This document shows positions 34,555-46,530 of a stretch of DNA of 64,000 nucleotides, piece by piece (within the stretch, counting starts at the first letter, position 1; every line of letters starts with the position of its first letter). Position numbers and translations under genes: made by a program. The stretch lies in assembly GCA_029204225.1 (NCBI GenBank), contig CM055101.1, positions 36,511,648-36,575,647 of the forward strand. Direction: 5' to 3'. The notes below the pieces were generated by a model. That model was not told the origin of the DNA. It made no database searches and was given only the letters and a program-made list of their open reading frames with translations. This DNA comes from Diphasiastrum complanatum (taxonomy: Eukaryota > Streptophyta > Lycopodiopsida > Lycopodiales > Lycopodiaceae).

Positions 34555-36729
34555 TTTTCATGAACATTATGTTTGCAATGCAGATCAGCATTGGTTGTTG
34601 AAGACCATTTGGCCGATGAGATTTCAATTGGAAACTCACTAGGCTCTATCTTGACTTCTAAATAAAATCAATGTTAAATAATAACAAAATGAAAAAGATT
34701 AAGACTTCAGTTATTGATAGGATTATGGATGAAGTTGGAAAAATATTAGACACTACATTGCTTCAGGGGGCATGTGACTTTTCTAGCATCAGTAGGGAAG
34801 CATATGCAACAATGTTTAAGATGATAAAGGAGGCATTTGCACAAGTAAATATTAAAAAGTTTCCAATCCCACGACCATTTCATCTTTAAAAAAAAAAAAG
34901 ACATGTTAAACCATGGTATGCAGACAATAGTTGGTGATCCATCTCATATCAATGAAGTGTATTGCTCGAAAGGAGAAAGTCTAGCATATAACAATTCTAA
35001 CAATTTATTTATTGACATTAATCAGTTATTAACATTCATCATAAATTTTTACGGTATTACAAATGAGAATGTCAATAACAAGTTGATAGTTGTTCTCAAG
35101 TTAGATGAGTCTGAAATTATAAAAGGACAAAAAATGGAAAGAGTCAGTCTCACGATCATGAATGGAGCACTTTCAAATTCAGAAGACTCAGAAGGCCTCA
35201 ATTTCAGTGCTCAATCAGAAAATGATATTTGGTGGTTGGCAACATTTCAGGTATAGCAGCTCCTTTGCATAATGAATAGGGATAATCATTTGAATATGGA
35301 TTTCATATCTAAAATCTTCTCAATGTTAATATTATGAGGCTAATCACGTTTTTGTATTCTCTTCTAGGTGCTGAAAGAAGACCATAACATTCTCTCATGG
35401 ATATTTATTAGAACATCATATCCTACCACCATAAAAAATCACATGGAGGGAGTTCCACTCAATATTCTTGGAATTGGCACTTTCAACATTGAATGGCATT
35501 TAGCAAGAGATCTGAAGACATTAAAATGTATGTTCAATGTATCTCATGGCGCTAACTCTAAACACCCTTGTTTGTATTACATGAAAACAACAAAAGACAT
35601 GACAAGGAGTATAGGATATCAAGAGATCGAGAAGATCCTAATTGGAAACCTGTACTACCGATTTCTCTACGAAATGTTCATATCTGTACATTGCATGCGG
35701 AGGTGCGTATTATAGAAAAAATAATATATCTTCACATCTTGTTTGCATGGAATTCCGAGCCAGAGGCCTCTACAAAGGAAGCTATTTCCAGATTAGAGGA
35801 TGTGTTGTCCAAAGCAGGCTTACATAAAGGCCACGTTAAAATAAAAAAAGATGACAAGTTATCAGGTAAAACAGGACATATTCCATGCAAGCCGAGCATT
35901 GGAGGATCTAAAGCTCGAAGATTTTTATCAAATTATTCTGGCAAACAATCTAAGGTTCAATACACAGTTTGGAAAGAAATTATTGTAGCAACTCAAGATT
36001 TTAAAGAAGAAGGTTCTACTCGTATACACAAAGTAGAAGTTTGGAAAAAGTTAGACAACATGTCAAAATACTTGAGAAAAGATAAATTTTCAAATACTGA
36101 TGTCCAAATGATACAGAAAACAACCAATGAATTTGTGGATGCACTTCAGAGTGCATGGGGTGTTGATCATATAACACATAATATGGCAAGATTTTGATTT
36201 TACACTACGATAGGCAAATATGTGCAATTAAATTAGATACTTTTGCTACTGATTTAGATTATATTTTTATGACATACAGCACATATTACGACATCATTTG
36301 ACATTCTTTGCAAGAAATAATGGAAGTCTAAGCATATGGTCATCGCAAGCAATGGAAAAATCTCATTAGCAAGCAAGAGCGGCATTTCATAAGAGTACAC
36401 AACATGGCGGGACTAGCACAAAAAATAGCTATATACTGCAACTTTTCTAATGGTTTTACAGAAGAATCCAAATTCTTCATAATACAAAATCGGCGGATTA
36501 TAAAAAATTTCAAAAAGCATGCAAATTTATACAAGCCAGTAGGCTATAGACACACAATAAAATTTTGTATATTAAATAAAATTATTTACAAAGTACAATT
36601 CAACAGTATCTAATTTGCTTCCGATATTTTTTCCAACAAAAGTTGCAACTTAGAATCATGCAACAGTTTTCTTTTCTTTTGTATGGATCCAATAGCTCAT
36701 AGTTTTCATGCTTACTCAGATCAACTTAA

Positions 36730-37281
36730 GTAGCATACACTGCAAAATGAGATGATCTGAACATGGAATTCACTGGTCCATATCCTAAAATTTTAACCGC
36801 AATAGTTTTCTGTACAAAAATTATCTTATGCACCTTATTAAGATTATGTCCTCCAAGAAAATGATATAGTGCCTTGATTGCCATAATTATAGTTTCACCA
36901 TGTTGATGAAACTTTGAATAGGAAACACTTATGTCATTATTCTTGAAGGACTTTAGATAGTGCCTAAGTGCATGATCTTTTGAAAATTCTCCCGCAGAAG
37001 ATCTCTGCCCTCCTCAACGAATTGCGAAATCATCAAGGAAAATTGATTCTTGAAATGATAAAAAACAAAGTAAGCTCCAGTATATAATCTGACATAACAA
37101 ATCTAGTAGTACTTGATAAGAGACAAAAACTTATGCATTCGGCTTTGTCTTCTCTGATTACTGTCTCTCCATCAATATTATGTCCACCTTTCGATGTCAA
37201 TATTGTTGGTGAATAGACAATAAAAAAAAGACCTTTTTCAACCAAATAACTCCACTCCTTTTTGACACCTTCACCACCCAA
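36730..37281 (-). pseudogene. Unknown minus-strand ORF, relative of the one at 44.2-45.7 kb
   Basis: Reading leftward, 37281-37060 gives WSYLVEKGLFFIVYSPTILT and GHNIDGETVIREDKAE. A second part, about 37050-36730, gives GGQRSSAGEF, then ALRHYLKSFKNNDISVSY, ETIIMAIKALYHFLGGHN and KIIFVQKTIAVKILGYGP. The second part aligns over about 90 residues with the exon at 44.67-44.37 kb (HYLK, AIK, LGGH and KIIFV are shared in order). One TGA interrupts it. It points toward the plus-strand gene at 31.2-36.6 kb and may be the second gene of the same element. I do not recognise the family. Confidence 0.5.
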
Positions 37282-38103
37282 TGCCTAACTATCCATTAAC
37301 AAACTCCAACCATACGCCATTCACTGAATACTTAACTTACCCAATAACTGAATTTTTATCATAAAAAAAAAACCCAAAAACCAAAAACAACAAAAATCCT
37401 TACAAAAAACAAAAAACCAAGATCTTACCCAATGGAACACCATATTGATCCCCATACCACAGAAGATTATCCACCCAAAATGGTGTCACCTACGTCTGAC
37501 GAAATCCGACATCATAGGTTTTCTCAAATGAAATTACACGTACACAAACCTTCCACAAACCCATTCGAGAACCAAGAACCCAATAGGACATTTTGATTAA
37601 ATTGCGACAATTTGCAAAAACAATTCTATGGTGAAGACCGACAACAATAAGCACTTGATTTTACACAAGCAAATGAGGATTTATGCTTTTCCAAGTGACA
37701 ATCAAAGATGCAAATGTGGAAGCAAAGCAATATCATCCAATATGGGTTGCAGTGGGTCCTGCAACACATCAGGGTTGAGATGATGTTGGCTAATTCAGAT
37801 GAGTCCCCAAGATACTCGACCAAAGTTATCCAAGAGCACCTCTCACCTTAGACCGAGGAGGTCTCTGAGAAGATGAGATGAATGCAGAATGAGAGTCAAG
37901 TATGCCCCTCTTAGAAAAGTAGAGTGAGCCACCTTTTGATGGTGACCTCTAGTGGAGAGGATAATTTCACTTGTAATTTGTGTAATGTGGAAATGCCACT
38001 AGGATGCCACCTAAGGAGCTCTCTTGCTTATTTAAGAGACTCCCCCTTTGTAGAAGGAGTTTTCTAAATGCATCTACTCCATGTCCTAATGAGAATAGCC
38101 TCA
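37282..38103. other. DNA without recognised genes between an unknown ORF and copia F
   Basis: Contains A-rich tracts (37363-37420) and a GACGAAATCCGACATC segment near 37497 resembling the palindromes at 60.4 kb. The minus frame 37823-37626 has no recognisable content. Confidence 0.4.
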
Positions 38104-38637
38104 TGAAGATGCAAAAGGACGATTGTGAAGCGAAACAATTCGAAACAAAACTGTTCGAGATCTGACACCACTAATGGGAGGAAGAAACAACTCAAAACAA
38201 AACGAAACGAAATAGCTCGAAACGAAATGGAAAAAGAAGTGAAATCAATTCGCGATGAAGGCCGATTAGAGCTGACTTGACAGGAGTAGCTACTGCTACT
38301 GATTGCGGTCTAATTCTCTTCCAAGCCCCAGATCTTTTGACGATCTGTTGTAAAGTTAAACATGTAAACAACAGATAAGGTTGAATAAAACAACAGCGGA
38401 AATTTATCTACTGATAGCATGCATTTCAATATTACAAATCATACACATCACAGAACAGAACATTGAGAAAAATCCCTTCTATTATCAGAACTGAATTTTA
38501 CAATATTTTTTTGAGCGCTATCTGTTTTTCAGATCAACGCATTGGCACAAGAGATGTTTTCTCTCACGAAAATATATTTAGCTACTGCTAATTTGTAAAC
38601 TCACTCTATGTCTGTGACTCTGACTTTCTGACTATCT
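38104..38637 (-). repeat. Copia F 3' LTR, portion shared with the other LTR
   Basis: It aligns with 43680-44212 to CTGACTTTCTGA. The full LTR probably extends further right, because the other copy is cut there. Confidence 0.85.
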
Positions 38638-38869
38638 AGCAATACATATATTTAGAGTAACATTTCTGATTTAGAGAGATTAAACGATCTACAACTAGTC
38701 TCAGATTACAAGAGCGACGGATTAGGCACGTCCTAATGCTCTTCTGCTGACGCCATCATATCAGATCAGGAAGCTGTACTACATGGTACTTGCTTGATCT
38801 TCCTGGTCCTTTAGAGCGCGAAGAATTTCGTGTCTCGAACAATTTTGTGTCGTGTCATGTCGTCTGACC

Positions 38870-39200
38870 TTCTCTTTTTTCTCGTGCATTAGTTGCCTTT
38901 TGTCCGTTGGACAATGCCTTCATGCTGTAGGCCTTCGCCTTTTGCTTAAAGACCCTTTTAAAGATTTTAAGGGCAGTGTCGCCTTTTTGAGGGCACCTTC
39001 ACTTTTCCACGGGCACCTTTTCTTTTTCCCGAAAAAGGTGAAAAAGGCAAAAAATGCGAAGCTAGGCCTGAAAATAATTTATGGCATTTTAGAGACAGTG
39101 TCGCCTTTTTTCTGAAGGCGAAAAAGGCCAGCAAATTTTTTTTAAGGCATTTTTAAAGACAATGTTTCCTTTTTCACAAAAATGCAAAAAATACGACAGT
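38870..39200. repeat. Degenerate GCCTTTTTCGC-type repeats in the copia F 3' region
   Basis: Many variants of GAAAAAGGCGAAAAAGGC and its complement alternate with AGTGTCGCCTTTTT. The reverse complement resembles the repeats just before the copia G LTR end at 47.8-48.2 kb. Confidence 0.6.
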
Positions 39201-39414
39201 GTCGGGAAAGTTGCCAGAGTTACTTTCTAAGTGTTTTAGGCCTAGTGCTGAATTTTCTTCATGACACAAAAAATGCAAACTGTGCGACAAAACAGTTCAA
39301 AAATGCAGACTGTGTGAAATATAGTTCAAAATGCACAATCACGAAAAACAGCGAAGGAAAAAAAAAACTAAGGAAAAGTGCTAAGGCTTTGAAAGATAGA
39401 AACTGTTAGTTTCT

Positions 39415-41202
39415 TCAGCTGCTTCTCAAAGCTGGTATATTTCTGATTTCTAAGCTTGTACGCTGCTTCTCAAAGATTGCCTTGTCAAGAGGCTTTGTGA
39501 ATATATCAGCCACCATCTGCTTCGTTGGAATAAACTTGGTCTTCAGCCTATCTTTCTCAACCAGATCTCTTATAAAATGATATCTGATGGCAATGTGTTT
39601 CATCTTGGAATGAAACACTGGATCCTTCGTCAGATGAATGACGAATGTATTATCCATGAATAGTAGCAGCAGCTCATTGGAGTTCTCTCCTTGTCCGTCA
39701 AGAAACTGTTTGAGCCATGTAAACTCGTTCGCCATCTTGGCTGCCGCAACATACTCTGCTTCGCAAGATGATTGCGCAGTCACGGTCTGCTTCCTGCTGA
39801 TCCATATTATAGTTGCACCGGCTGCTATTGTGCATCCTCCTGAGATGCTCTTGCAGTCATCTTTCAAAGATACCCAGCTTGCATCACTGTAGGATTTGAT
39901 CTGGAATCCTTCATGCTGAGAGAAACACATCTCATAATCCTTTGTCTGTTAAATGTATTGCAGAATTCTCTTAGCTATCTTTCAGTGCGTAGGGCCTCGA
40001 TTGATATTAAACTGGCTCATTCTGAAAACTGCATAAACAATGTCAGGGCGTCTATTATCTGTCGAGTACATGAGTGATCCGATTAATCTCCTATAGGGCA
40101 CGTTTTGCATGGCTTCCTGCTCTTCTGCATTCTACAGGCAGTCTTGCTTGGTCAGAATTGTTCCAGCTACCATCGGCGTATTAGCTCCCTTGCAGTATGT
40201 CATTTGAAAATCATCAATGATTTTCTGGATGTATCTTGACTGGTGAAAATATAGCTTCCCTTCGTCAAGATCTCTGTCAATCTACAATCCTAGGTAGCAT
40301 CTTGCTTCCCCTAGGTCTGATATTTCAAAATGCTGTGAAATATCATGTTTCACCTGAGCAATCAGCTCGTCGCTTCTGGACATGATCAAAGTGCCATCCA
40401 CATAGACTGCTATGATTATGATTTTTCCATCTGTGACCTTTGTATAGACATTGTAGTTGGCCATTAATGGTTGAAATCCCAAGGACCTGAGAGTGTGATC
40501 CTTCTTCTTATACCATTGTCTGGAAGACTGCTTCAGTTTGTATATGTTTCTTTGCATTCGGCAGGCGTAGTTTGCAAAGCGTGAGCAGATAAATCCTGAT
40601 GGTTGGTCCATATAGACCTCTTCATTCAACTCGCCATGTAAGAAGGCAGTCTTTTCATCCACTATGTGGATCTTGAGACTGTACACTGCTGCATATGCAA
40701 ATAGTAGACGTAAGGATGAATGCTTTACGACTAGAGAAAAGGTTTCAGTATAGTCAACACCATAATTATGAGAGAAACCTTTCGCCACCAATCTAGCCTT
40801 GTATTTTGATACGTTGCCATCAAGTCCATACTTGTATTTGAAAACCCATTTTCATTTTACAGTCTTCCTGTCTACTGGTAATGGCTCCAGATTCCAGACA
40901 TTGTTCAGCTCCATGGAATTCATCTCATCTTCCATCGCTTTAATCCACTTGTCCTTATCTGGACAGCTGATAGCTTCCTTATACATTTGAGATTCTCCTC
41001 TGAATCCACAAAATTCCTCTAATATAAAGACTGAACTGTCAAATACAAATCTGACATGTGCTTTTCTTTCCCTCGTAAATCTTCTTGGAGAGTCCGTAGT
41101 CAGTTCAATGGCCTTGTCTTTGTTGACTGCTAATTCGTGGTGAGTAGCAGGTGTCCTGGGTACAGGATGTGTGCTTTGCTACTCATCGTTTGAACGGTCA
41201 CT
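39415..41202 (-). pseudogene. Copia F RT-RNase H
   Basis: RT is open at 40791-40282: MVAKGFSHNYGVDYTETFS, HIVDEKTAFLHGELNEEVYM and NIYKLKQSSRQWY. The catalytic box reads YVDG (AVYVDGTLIMS) instead of YVDD, a point loss of the second Asp. RNase H is open at 39930-39415: KSISGGCTIAAGATIIWISR, AQSSCEAEYVAAAKMANEF, FHSKMKHIAIRYHFIRDLV and DIFTKPLDKAIF. Frame breaks lie between the two. The linker with the TWELV-type RT start lies at 41.2-40.8 kb with stops. Not functional. Confidence 0.9.
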
Positions 41203-42699
41203 CTATCCATCTAAAATTTGAGCATCTTGTTTAGGGTGCTCAGGGTCCGCTCCCTCTGTGGATGTCGGCATATCAAAGTAGCCTCCGGTCAGGATTTCGT
41301 AGCCAACTGGATCTCCGTCAGCCATTGTCTTTGACTCATCAAATCTAACATCTTTGACAGTCTTGATTTGTCTGCTGTCATGCATGTAGATTATGTAGTA
41401 TGATGAATGAATATCATATCCTACGAGGAATCCCTGCTCCACCTTTTTATCCAGCTTCTTTCTTTTCTGATCTGGGATGTGGGCGTATGCGATGCATCCA
41501 AAAATGTGCACATGTGTCAGACTTGGTTTGTTGTCCCACCATACCTCGTGTGGCATGGTATGTGCAACACTGGATCTACTTGTCCTGTTCTGCAGGTAGT
41601 TGGCTGTAGCTACTGCTTCAGCGCATAAGAATTTTGATGCCTTTGAATAGGCCATTATGGATTTCAAAACTTCCATGAGAGTATGATTTCGCCTCTCTAC
41701 CACACCATTGTGTTGTGGTGTGTAGGTTGTAGTCTTCAAGTGAAATATGCCTCTGCTGGTGCAGAACTTAGCAAAGCGTTTGGAGATGTATTCTCCTCCT
41801 CTGTCTATTCTCAGCTGCTTCACCTTCTTGTCAGTCCATTTCTTAGCCCAATTCATGAACTCTGTGAATTTGTCCAGGGCCTCTGACTTGTTTTGGATAA
41901 AGTACATGGCTGCAAACTTGCTGAAGTCATCAATAAACATGATGTAGTACTTTGAACCTCCCAAGGAGACTGCATCAAATGGTCCACAGATGTGAGAATG
42001 TACCAATTTCAAGAGTTCTTTTGTTCTAAAAGAGTCCTTGGTGAATGATATACATGATATCTTGCCTTTGTTACAAGCATCGCAGGACTTCAAGCATGCT
42101 GCATCTTTGATGTTGACACCAATGAATGCTCCGCTCTGACTAGCGTTGTATAGAGCAACTGTATTCATGTGATACAACTTCTTGTGCCATGTAATATTCA
42201 TCGATTCATCGATCTGGTGAGCTTGTTCTGAAGGTACTCGGATCTTGAGGTGATACAGGTTTCTCTTTCGCTTCCCTATGGTGACAAGCTGAGTGGTTGC
42301 AGATTCAACCACTTCGTAGGTATCGCCTTCAAAGGTGACTCTTAGTCCTGCATTTATCATCTTAGCAACAAATAGTAGGTCCTTTTGAAGAGTGGGCATG
42401 TATAGAGTGTCATCGAGCCTTCTGTCTCTTCCTTTGGTGCTTAACCACAATGCTCCAGTTCCGTTGACTTTGTGTCTGGAACCATCTCCCAAGGTTTTGT
42501 ATCTGGAGAATTCCGATTCTTGATAATCAGTGATCATGTGTCTCGTTGCCACAAAGTGTGACGTTGCACCTGAATCAATAATTATCTCTTGTGTATTTGA
42601 ATTTGATGTCGCATAGACATCAGCACACAAGTAAGTTGCTGGGTTCTTGCCGTTGTTGGCTCTGTCTTCAGCCATCTTGGAGGACTTTGATTCCTTCAC
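41203..42699 (-). pseudogene. Copia F protease-integrase, long open frame
   Basis: A 498-codon open frame. Protease has IIIDSGATSHFVATRH. The HHCC region reads WHKKLYHMN...CDACNKGK. The integrase core has the first catalytic Asp changed to His (KLVHSHICGPFDAV, normally HSD), the second present (LRIDRGGEYISKRF) and the Glu present (HNGVVERRNHTLMEV). The rest reaches FDESKTMADGDPVGYEIL. The frame is open but the integrase should be inactive. A broken knuckle region (YHKKGHAAIDC) lies just upstream. Confidence 0.9.
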
Positions 42700-42885
42700 A
42701 TAGGATGAGCTATTATCGCTCTCCCGTCTACTCTGAGCTTTCTTGTTTCTGGGATTTTGGTTGCAGTCAATGGCTGCATGACCCTTCTTGTGATAGTGGA
42801 TGCACTCTATCTTTGGATTGAGCCAGCACTTATCAACAGTGTGGCCTTATCGTGTGCATTTTGTGCGGGTCTTCTTCTCACCGTT

Positions 42886-43623
42886 CTACTGTCTTGATTT
42901 AGTTTTGCTCTTCCATTTGTCTTCTTTGGCTCTCTCTGACTGTTGCTTTCGATCTGACTCCCTCTTAGGCTTGGAATTCTTCTTCTGCTTCTCTTTGTTG
43001 ATGTAGAGAGCTTGATCAGAGTTATCCTTGTCATCAAGGTGTTCATGGGCTTCCACCTCTTCTCTGATCTCGATTATAGCCTTCTCAAGGGTCATCTGTG
43101 GATCTTTAGCAAGTAGTGTTCGGGTCATTTGAAATGATCTTGGTAGAGCTCGCAACAGGTATGTGAGCTGCTTCTCTGCTGAGACTACATTCTCCTCTCC
43201 ATAATTGTGTAGCGAGAGGAACAGGTCCTTCATTCTTCTGATGAAGGAGGTGAGGTCTTTACCATCCCATCTCATATTGGTCAGCTGATCTTCAAGAAGC
43301 ATAATTTGGCTTCGTGATTTGGTTTGAAATCTGGTCAACAAAGCATCCCACATTTCTCTTGCTTTGGAGAGTGTGGCTAGATCAAGTGTCAAGTTGTCTT
43401 CGATGGAGGAAGACAACACGGCTACTGCCTTGTCGTTCTTCTCTCTCCATTCCCATAGCTCTTTGCCAATGTTTGTGGGCATCTCTTCTATGCCATCAAC
43501 CCAGGGCCATAGACCTTCTCCTTTCAGTATGAGAGAAGTCTTTACCTTCTATGCTAGGAAGTTCGATCTTGAGGAGTCAAGGATCGTGCAGATCTTTGAT
43601 TGAATGCTATTAATGGATGCCAT
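42886..43623 (-). pseudogene. Copia F gag
   Basis: It starts at an ATG near 43623 (MASINSIQSKICTILDSS), meets a TAG about 25 codons in where Trp is usual, then stays open from 43482 to 42886. It includes ATLSKAREMWDALLTRF, RMKDLFLSLHNYGEE and a very basic C-terminus (KEKQKKNSKPKRESDRKQ). It forms the capsid-like particle in intact relatives. Confidence 0.85.
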
Positions 43624-43666
43624 AGCCTGAAAGAATCAGGCAGGGCTCTAATAATCCAAAGTCATG

Positions 43667-43678
43667 GCTTTGATACCA
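43667..43678 (-). promoter_or_regulatory. Primer-binding site of copia F
   Basis: GCTTTGATACCA on the plus strand, one base from the LTR start at 43680. It differs by one base from the GCTCTGATACCA of the other copies. Confidence 0.85.
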
Positions 43679-43679
43679 C

Positions 43680-44212
43680 TGAAGATACGAAAGGATGATC
43701 GCGAAGTGAAACGAATCGAAGCGATTCGAAATAAAACCATTTGAGCTCTGACACCAATGATGGGAGGAAGAAACAGCTCAAAATAAAATGAAACAAAACA
43801 GCTTGAAACCAAATAAAAAACAAAGCAAAATCAATTTGCGATGAAGACCGGATAGAGCCGAGAGTAGCTATTGCTACTGATTGTGGTCTAATTCTCGTCC
43901 AAGCCCCAGATCTTCTGAAGATTGATTGTAAAGTTAAACTTGTAAACAACAAATAATGTTGAATAAAAAAACAACGAAAATTTATCTACTAATAGCATGC
44001 ATTCCAATATTACAGATCATACACATCACAAAATAGAGCATTGAGAAAAATCCCTTCTATTATCAAAACTGAATTTTACAATATTTTCTTGAGCGTTGTC
44101 TGTTTTCCAGATCAACGCGTTGGCGCAAGAGATGTTCTCTCTCACGAAAATATGACTAGCTACTGCTAATCTGTAAACTCACTCTGTGTCCGTGACTCTG
44201 ACTTTCTGATTG
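43680..44212 (-). repeat. Copia F 5' LTR, truncated
   Basis: It aligns with 38104-38637. It ends abruptly in TTTCTGATTG, next to the stop codon of the ORF at 44213. Confidence 0.85.
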
Positions 44213-45691
44213 TTAGTGGTGGATAAGTTTTTCTGTTTTTATGGAACTTAGATGGATGGTATTGTCATGAAGGAATAATCTCCTTTCATATGGATCCAAA
44301 AATTCTAAATTTTTCTTTTTGCTCATATCAATGTAAGCCGAATAAAGGGCCATTGCAGATGATCTTTTTGTAGTCTCATTGGGAGTATAATCCAATATTT
44401 TAATTGCCAAATCCCTTTTCACAAAAATTATTTTATATGTTCCTCTTGCGCACTTATGGCCTCCTAAATAAATTGATAATGATTTGATGGCCATAATGAC
44501 AGTGGTTGCATATGGATTAAAAGATGAATGATATATACAAATCTCATTATTTTGAATTGTTTTCAAATAATGAGATAGCGACAAATCTTTTCTCCCGGTT
44601 GATACACCTCGGACGCGTCCATGTCTCATACCAAAGGCATCTATTTCAATAGCATCCTGTAAACGAGTAAAGAAAATAAATTTAGAACGATACATAACAC
44701 TGCAAACTCATACTTACATAATGTTTGAAATAAGAAAACTGAACAATATCAATACCAATATAATATCTATGTACCAGATCATAATCATCGTATTCAACAA
44801 TGTTTGCTCTGCTAATGTCATGTCTTTCAATGGAGTCCTTGGGGGATATTTTTTTTGAAATTCTAAAAATTCCTCCTCTATAGGCAAAGTTTTTTCATAG
44901 GCTTTAGATTTTTCAATCATGGCCTCCAAGGCCTCATTGCCAGATTTCCAATTGCCATCTTTATCATAATCTATCTCACTTTCAAGCTCATCATATGTGT
45001 AATCAACAATGTCAGAAAATTCTAATAAATTTTGTGCAAAAATCGAGAGGATTTCATCTTGTTTCAAATTCAAAACATTTTCTATATCATTAAATGAAAT
45101 ATAACTCTCATTATTTATAAAATATAAGGAAATATCAAGTAGAGTTAATTGATTAATAGGAGATGCAGATGGAAGAGAATCAGAGAGGATTATAGAACGA
45201 GGGAGAGTATTCTGATAATCTGAAGCCGTAGATGCTTTAGCTTCAACCCCTATATTAGTATGTATATCATCTACATCAACTGGAGCAGATGCAGATGCTT
45301 CAATCAATGGAACAATAGAAGATTCAACAGACTCATCATCTAGAATTTTAACAAATATGTAAAAGACAAAGACCATTCCTTTGATTAGAAGGCGACATAT
45401 TCTTTTGTGGATACCACAATATATATTTCTTTTGAAATGGTCATGCAGGTTAGAGTACTTTCTATTGTGTTTATGCTTAGAGGATGGTTGGGAATGCACA
45501 AGGTCCTGAAAATGAACAAAACAAAAACTATCTATATCCCGAACAAGAGTACTAATAATCTGAGAGAAATTATCAAGAAGAGAAATTAAATTATAACGAT
45601 TCTCATAAACTAGCTTATTGATATCGAAGGGAGCAAAAAACATATTGAAAAAATACTCTAATTTTTCAAATGAAATGTCACTAACATTCAA
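44213..45691 (-). pseudogene. Unknown two-exon ORF, relative of 36.7-37.3 kb
   Basis: Exon-like part 1 (45691 to about 44720) is open for most of its length. It has an acidic Ser-rich middle (DDESVESSIVPLIEAS), LTLLDISLYFINNESYISFN and EEEFLEFQKKYPPRTPLKD. Near 44840 the better frame shifts to read NIVEYDDYDLVHRYYIG and ends FSYFKHY at a GTAAGT donor (about 44716). After a TTTACAG acceptor, part 2 (about 44660-44213) continues in phase: DAIEIDAFGMRHGRVRG, SLSHYLKTIQNNEICIYHSS, TTVIMAIKSLSIYLGGHK and GTYKIIFVKRDLAIKILDY. Part 2 is homologous to 37.05-36.73 kb. The upstream 1.5 kb is packed with repeated motifs, like the end of a DNA transposon. I do not recognise the family. Confidence 0.5.
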
Positions 45692-46089
45692 AAAATTCAG
45701 ATATCTGAGGACATGGAGAAACTAGCCATATTAAACCTGATATCGGTTCAACGCGACTAAATGATTTCAGTCGAGGACTGAACAATAGTGCGCACGTTGA
45801 TCCGATATCGTTTTGACAAGACTGAAATTTTCTCCGAGCACACGTCAGAAGAGGCTGATATCGCTTCAGCTCGCCTGAATGAATCCGACCATGCATTGTA
45901 TGTGAAGACGCGCGTCAATTCAATATCACAAGAAAGAAAGAAAACAAAATGACGAGAGAGTTGAGAATAAAAGATCACAGAATTGAAATATGAAAAGTGG
46001 TGCCCATATTTATAGCCTATTCTTGTCGATCACAGCCATACATTTGTCATAAATGAATTGAGGAGCTATCCACCAATAAGAGTGAGACA

Positions 46090-46225
46090 AATTTGTACCT
46101 CTGCCGGAATACATTAAATAGTCTATCATTATATTTTCCAAATCATCATTAGCCCTAACTCTAAAATTTGTACCTGTGCCGTAATACATTAAATAGTCTA
46201 TCACTAGCCTCTTGGAATCATCATT
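46090..46225. repeat. 75-bp direct repeat
   Basis: AATTTGTACCTCTGCC (46090) and AATTTGTACCTGTGCC (46165) both continue into AATACATTAAATAGTCTATC and end near AATCATCATTA. Confidence 0.85.
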
Positions 46226-46450
46226 AAACAAATACTAAACAAATATTAAATGGACGTCATTGAAAAATGTGTACGAGGACAATTATTTAAGCACCGTAAA
46301 GATGAAATTTTGAGATAATTGTTCATTCAGAATATTTTCATTAGACGGAGCATTTTGAAAGAGCCAATATCGATTCCACGCGAGAGGACAAGTGCTTCAC
46401 TAGAACAGAACAAATAAGCGCGCGTTGATGAGATACTTCGGTATGGTATA

Positions 46451-46530
46451 AATCATCAAAGCTTGCTTCAGAAGATTCCTCATACATTCAAAGCTAAAAG
46501 AAATTCTATCGAAGCAAGCTTTGATGGTTC
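46451..46530. repeat. Hairpin 1 (inverted repeat)
   Basis: CATCAAAGCTTGCTTC (46454-46469) pairs perfectly with GAAGCAAGCTTTGATG (46511-46526). Partial pairing continues inward. The whole unit is similar to hairpin 2. Confidence 0.9.

Larger units (their letters stand above)
31189..36560 (+). pseudogene. Broken intron-containing ORF cluster of an unclassified transposon-like gene
   Basis: Plus-strand segments read in order. At 31189-31881: STPDMVRYREEKLKHVDLWS, a GTGAGT donor-like site after 31451 and a coiled-coil part (ENEMLKEEIQRLKSSL) with one TGA. Then, past the copia E insertion, an exon after CAG at 34583, and 34671-34889. 34903-35253: VVLKLDESEIIKGQKMERVS and SAQSENDIWWLATFQ, ending at a GT. 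35368-35700: LGIGTFNIEWHLARDLKTLK and ANSKHPCLY. 35660-36197: VHICTLHAEVRIIEKI, KLSGKTGHIPCKPSIGGSKA and VDALQSAWGVDHITH. Finally SIWSSQAMEKSH*QARAAF near 36330-36395. This layout resembles uncharacterised transposon ORFs of plants and animals; I cannot name the family. Stops and frameshifts make it a pseudogene. Confidence 0.55.
38104..44212 (-). mobile_element. Copia F, near full length
   Basis: LTR-like direct repeats start at 38104 and 43680 (both TGAAGAT...) and share about 530 bp. A primer site GCTTTGATACCA (43667-43678) touches the right LTR. gag, protease, integrase, RT and RNase H follow leftward in the standard copia order. The right LTR stops at about 44212, where an unrelated ORF begins, so its outer part is lost. 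A second, partial copy of this family lies at 55.15-56.47 kb. Confidence 0.85.
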
